DNA from: Sphingomonas brevis
Lineage (GTDB): Bacteria; Pseudomonadota; Alphaproteobacteria; Sphingomonadales; Sphingomonadaceae
Reading direction: 5' to 3'
Assembly (NCBI RefSeq): GCF_023516505.1
Contig: NZ_JAMGBB010000001.1
Span: 434,001 to 498,000 of the forward strand
Length of the DNA: 64,000 bases
In this document: positions 63,700-64,000 of the stretch, one piece after another
How positions within the stretch are numbered: position 1 is the first letter of the stretch
Layout of the letters: each line of letters starts with the position of its first letter
Made by a program: the position numbers and the translations under genes
The notes under the pieces: model-generated
Told to the model about the DNA's origin: nothing
Database searches by the model: none
What the model saw: the letters and a program-made list of their open reading frames with translations, nothing else

Positions 63700-64000
63700 T
63701 GCACCCAGTACTCTTCATTGTCTTCCTGCCGCTCCTTGCCGCGATCGTCGCGGGCCTAGGCGGCCGCGCGATCGGCAAGACCGCGTCAAAGATCGTCACC
63801 ACCGGCGCGCTGATGATCGGCGCGGTGCTGAGCTGGCCGATTTTCCTGAGCTATGTCGCAGGATCGGGCGAACCGATCGTCGTACCGGTGCTGAAGTTCA
63901 TCGAAAGCGGCGCGATGAACGTCGATTGGGCGCTGCGCGTCGATACGCTGACCGCGGTAATGCTGGTGGTGGTGACGACGGTGTCGAGCCTCGTCCACCT
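63699..64000 (+). CDS. nuoL: NADH-quinone oxidoreductase subunit L (3' cut by window end)
   Basis: The first 100 residues of the large antiporter-like subunit are present: [20 protein letters not shown], a second helix, and NVDWALRVDTLTAVMLVVVT, which matches the NuoL start. The protein is normally about 600-700 residues, so most of it lies beyond the window. Confidence 0.93.
   Translation, partial: MHPVLFIVFLPLLAAIVAGLGGRAIGKTASKIVTTGALMIGAVLSWPIFLSYVAGSGEPIVVPVLKFIESGAMNVDWALRVDTLTAVMLVVVTTVSSLVH

Overview
The window looks like a chromosomal segment of a GC-rich alphaproteobacterium of the order Sphingomonadales (Sphingomonas or a close relative). The evidence is the gene neighbourhoods (mutM-rpsT-dnaA next to ubiE-ubiB; rpmH-rnpA-yidD-yidC-engB; secB, Tim44-like, mltA and Smr genes; tkt-gap-pgk-fba; efp-suhB-nuo), 5-aminolevulinate synthase as the route to haem, and alphaproteobacterial families such as DUF2842. 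No phage, plasmid, insertion sequence or CRISPR array was seen. Nearly all of it is core housekeeping sequence.

Layout. 1-10 kb: end of an unknown gene, an exported DUF5694 protein behind a palindrome that overlaps its ribosome site, hemA, murI, plsY-dprA, topA, a duplicated NTF2-like protein and an Lrp regulator. 10-20 kb: dut, coaBC, the ubiE-ubiB cluster, mutM, rpsT and dnaA. 20-30 kb: trpS-murJ, secB, the Tim44-like/mltA/Smr run, a GGDEF-EAL protein and dapE. 30-40 kb: the rpmH-rnpA-yidD-yidC-engB operon on the minus strand, comM, tRNA-Leu(CAA), tRNA-Asp(GUC), a SleB hydrolase, then DUF2842, fau, a probable 6S RNA and zapA. 40-53 kb: lower glycolysis (tkt, gap, pgk, fba), thiE, an M16 protease, an L,D-transpeptidase with an M23 peptidase, efp and suhB. 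53.7-64 kb: the complex I operon nuoA to nuoL (cut by the window end), with a 50-residue membrane protein between nuoE and nuoF.

Two things stand out. First, rnpA has no usable start codon downstream of rpmH. Its only ATG lies 7 nt before the rpmH ATG, so rnpA appears to contain the whole of rpmH in another frame, as known in Thermus. Second, eight REP-like palindromic elements of four families sit only between genes, from 30.8 kb onward. In five same-strand junctions (rnpA/yidD, yidC/engB, nuoE/orf50, nuoF/nuoG, nuoJ/nuoK) the element is crossed by a 28-41 codon open frame. Each frame starts inside the upstream stop codon (ATGA or GTGA type) and ends on or within a few bases of the downstream start codon. 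This would let the inserted repeats carry translational coupling from gene to gene. Several plausible promoters share a TTGNNN-17-TA pattern. All functional calls come from reading the sequence; no database search was run.
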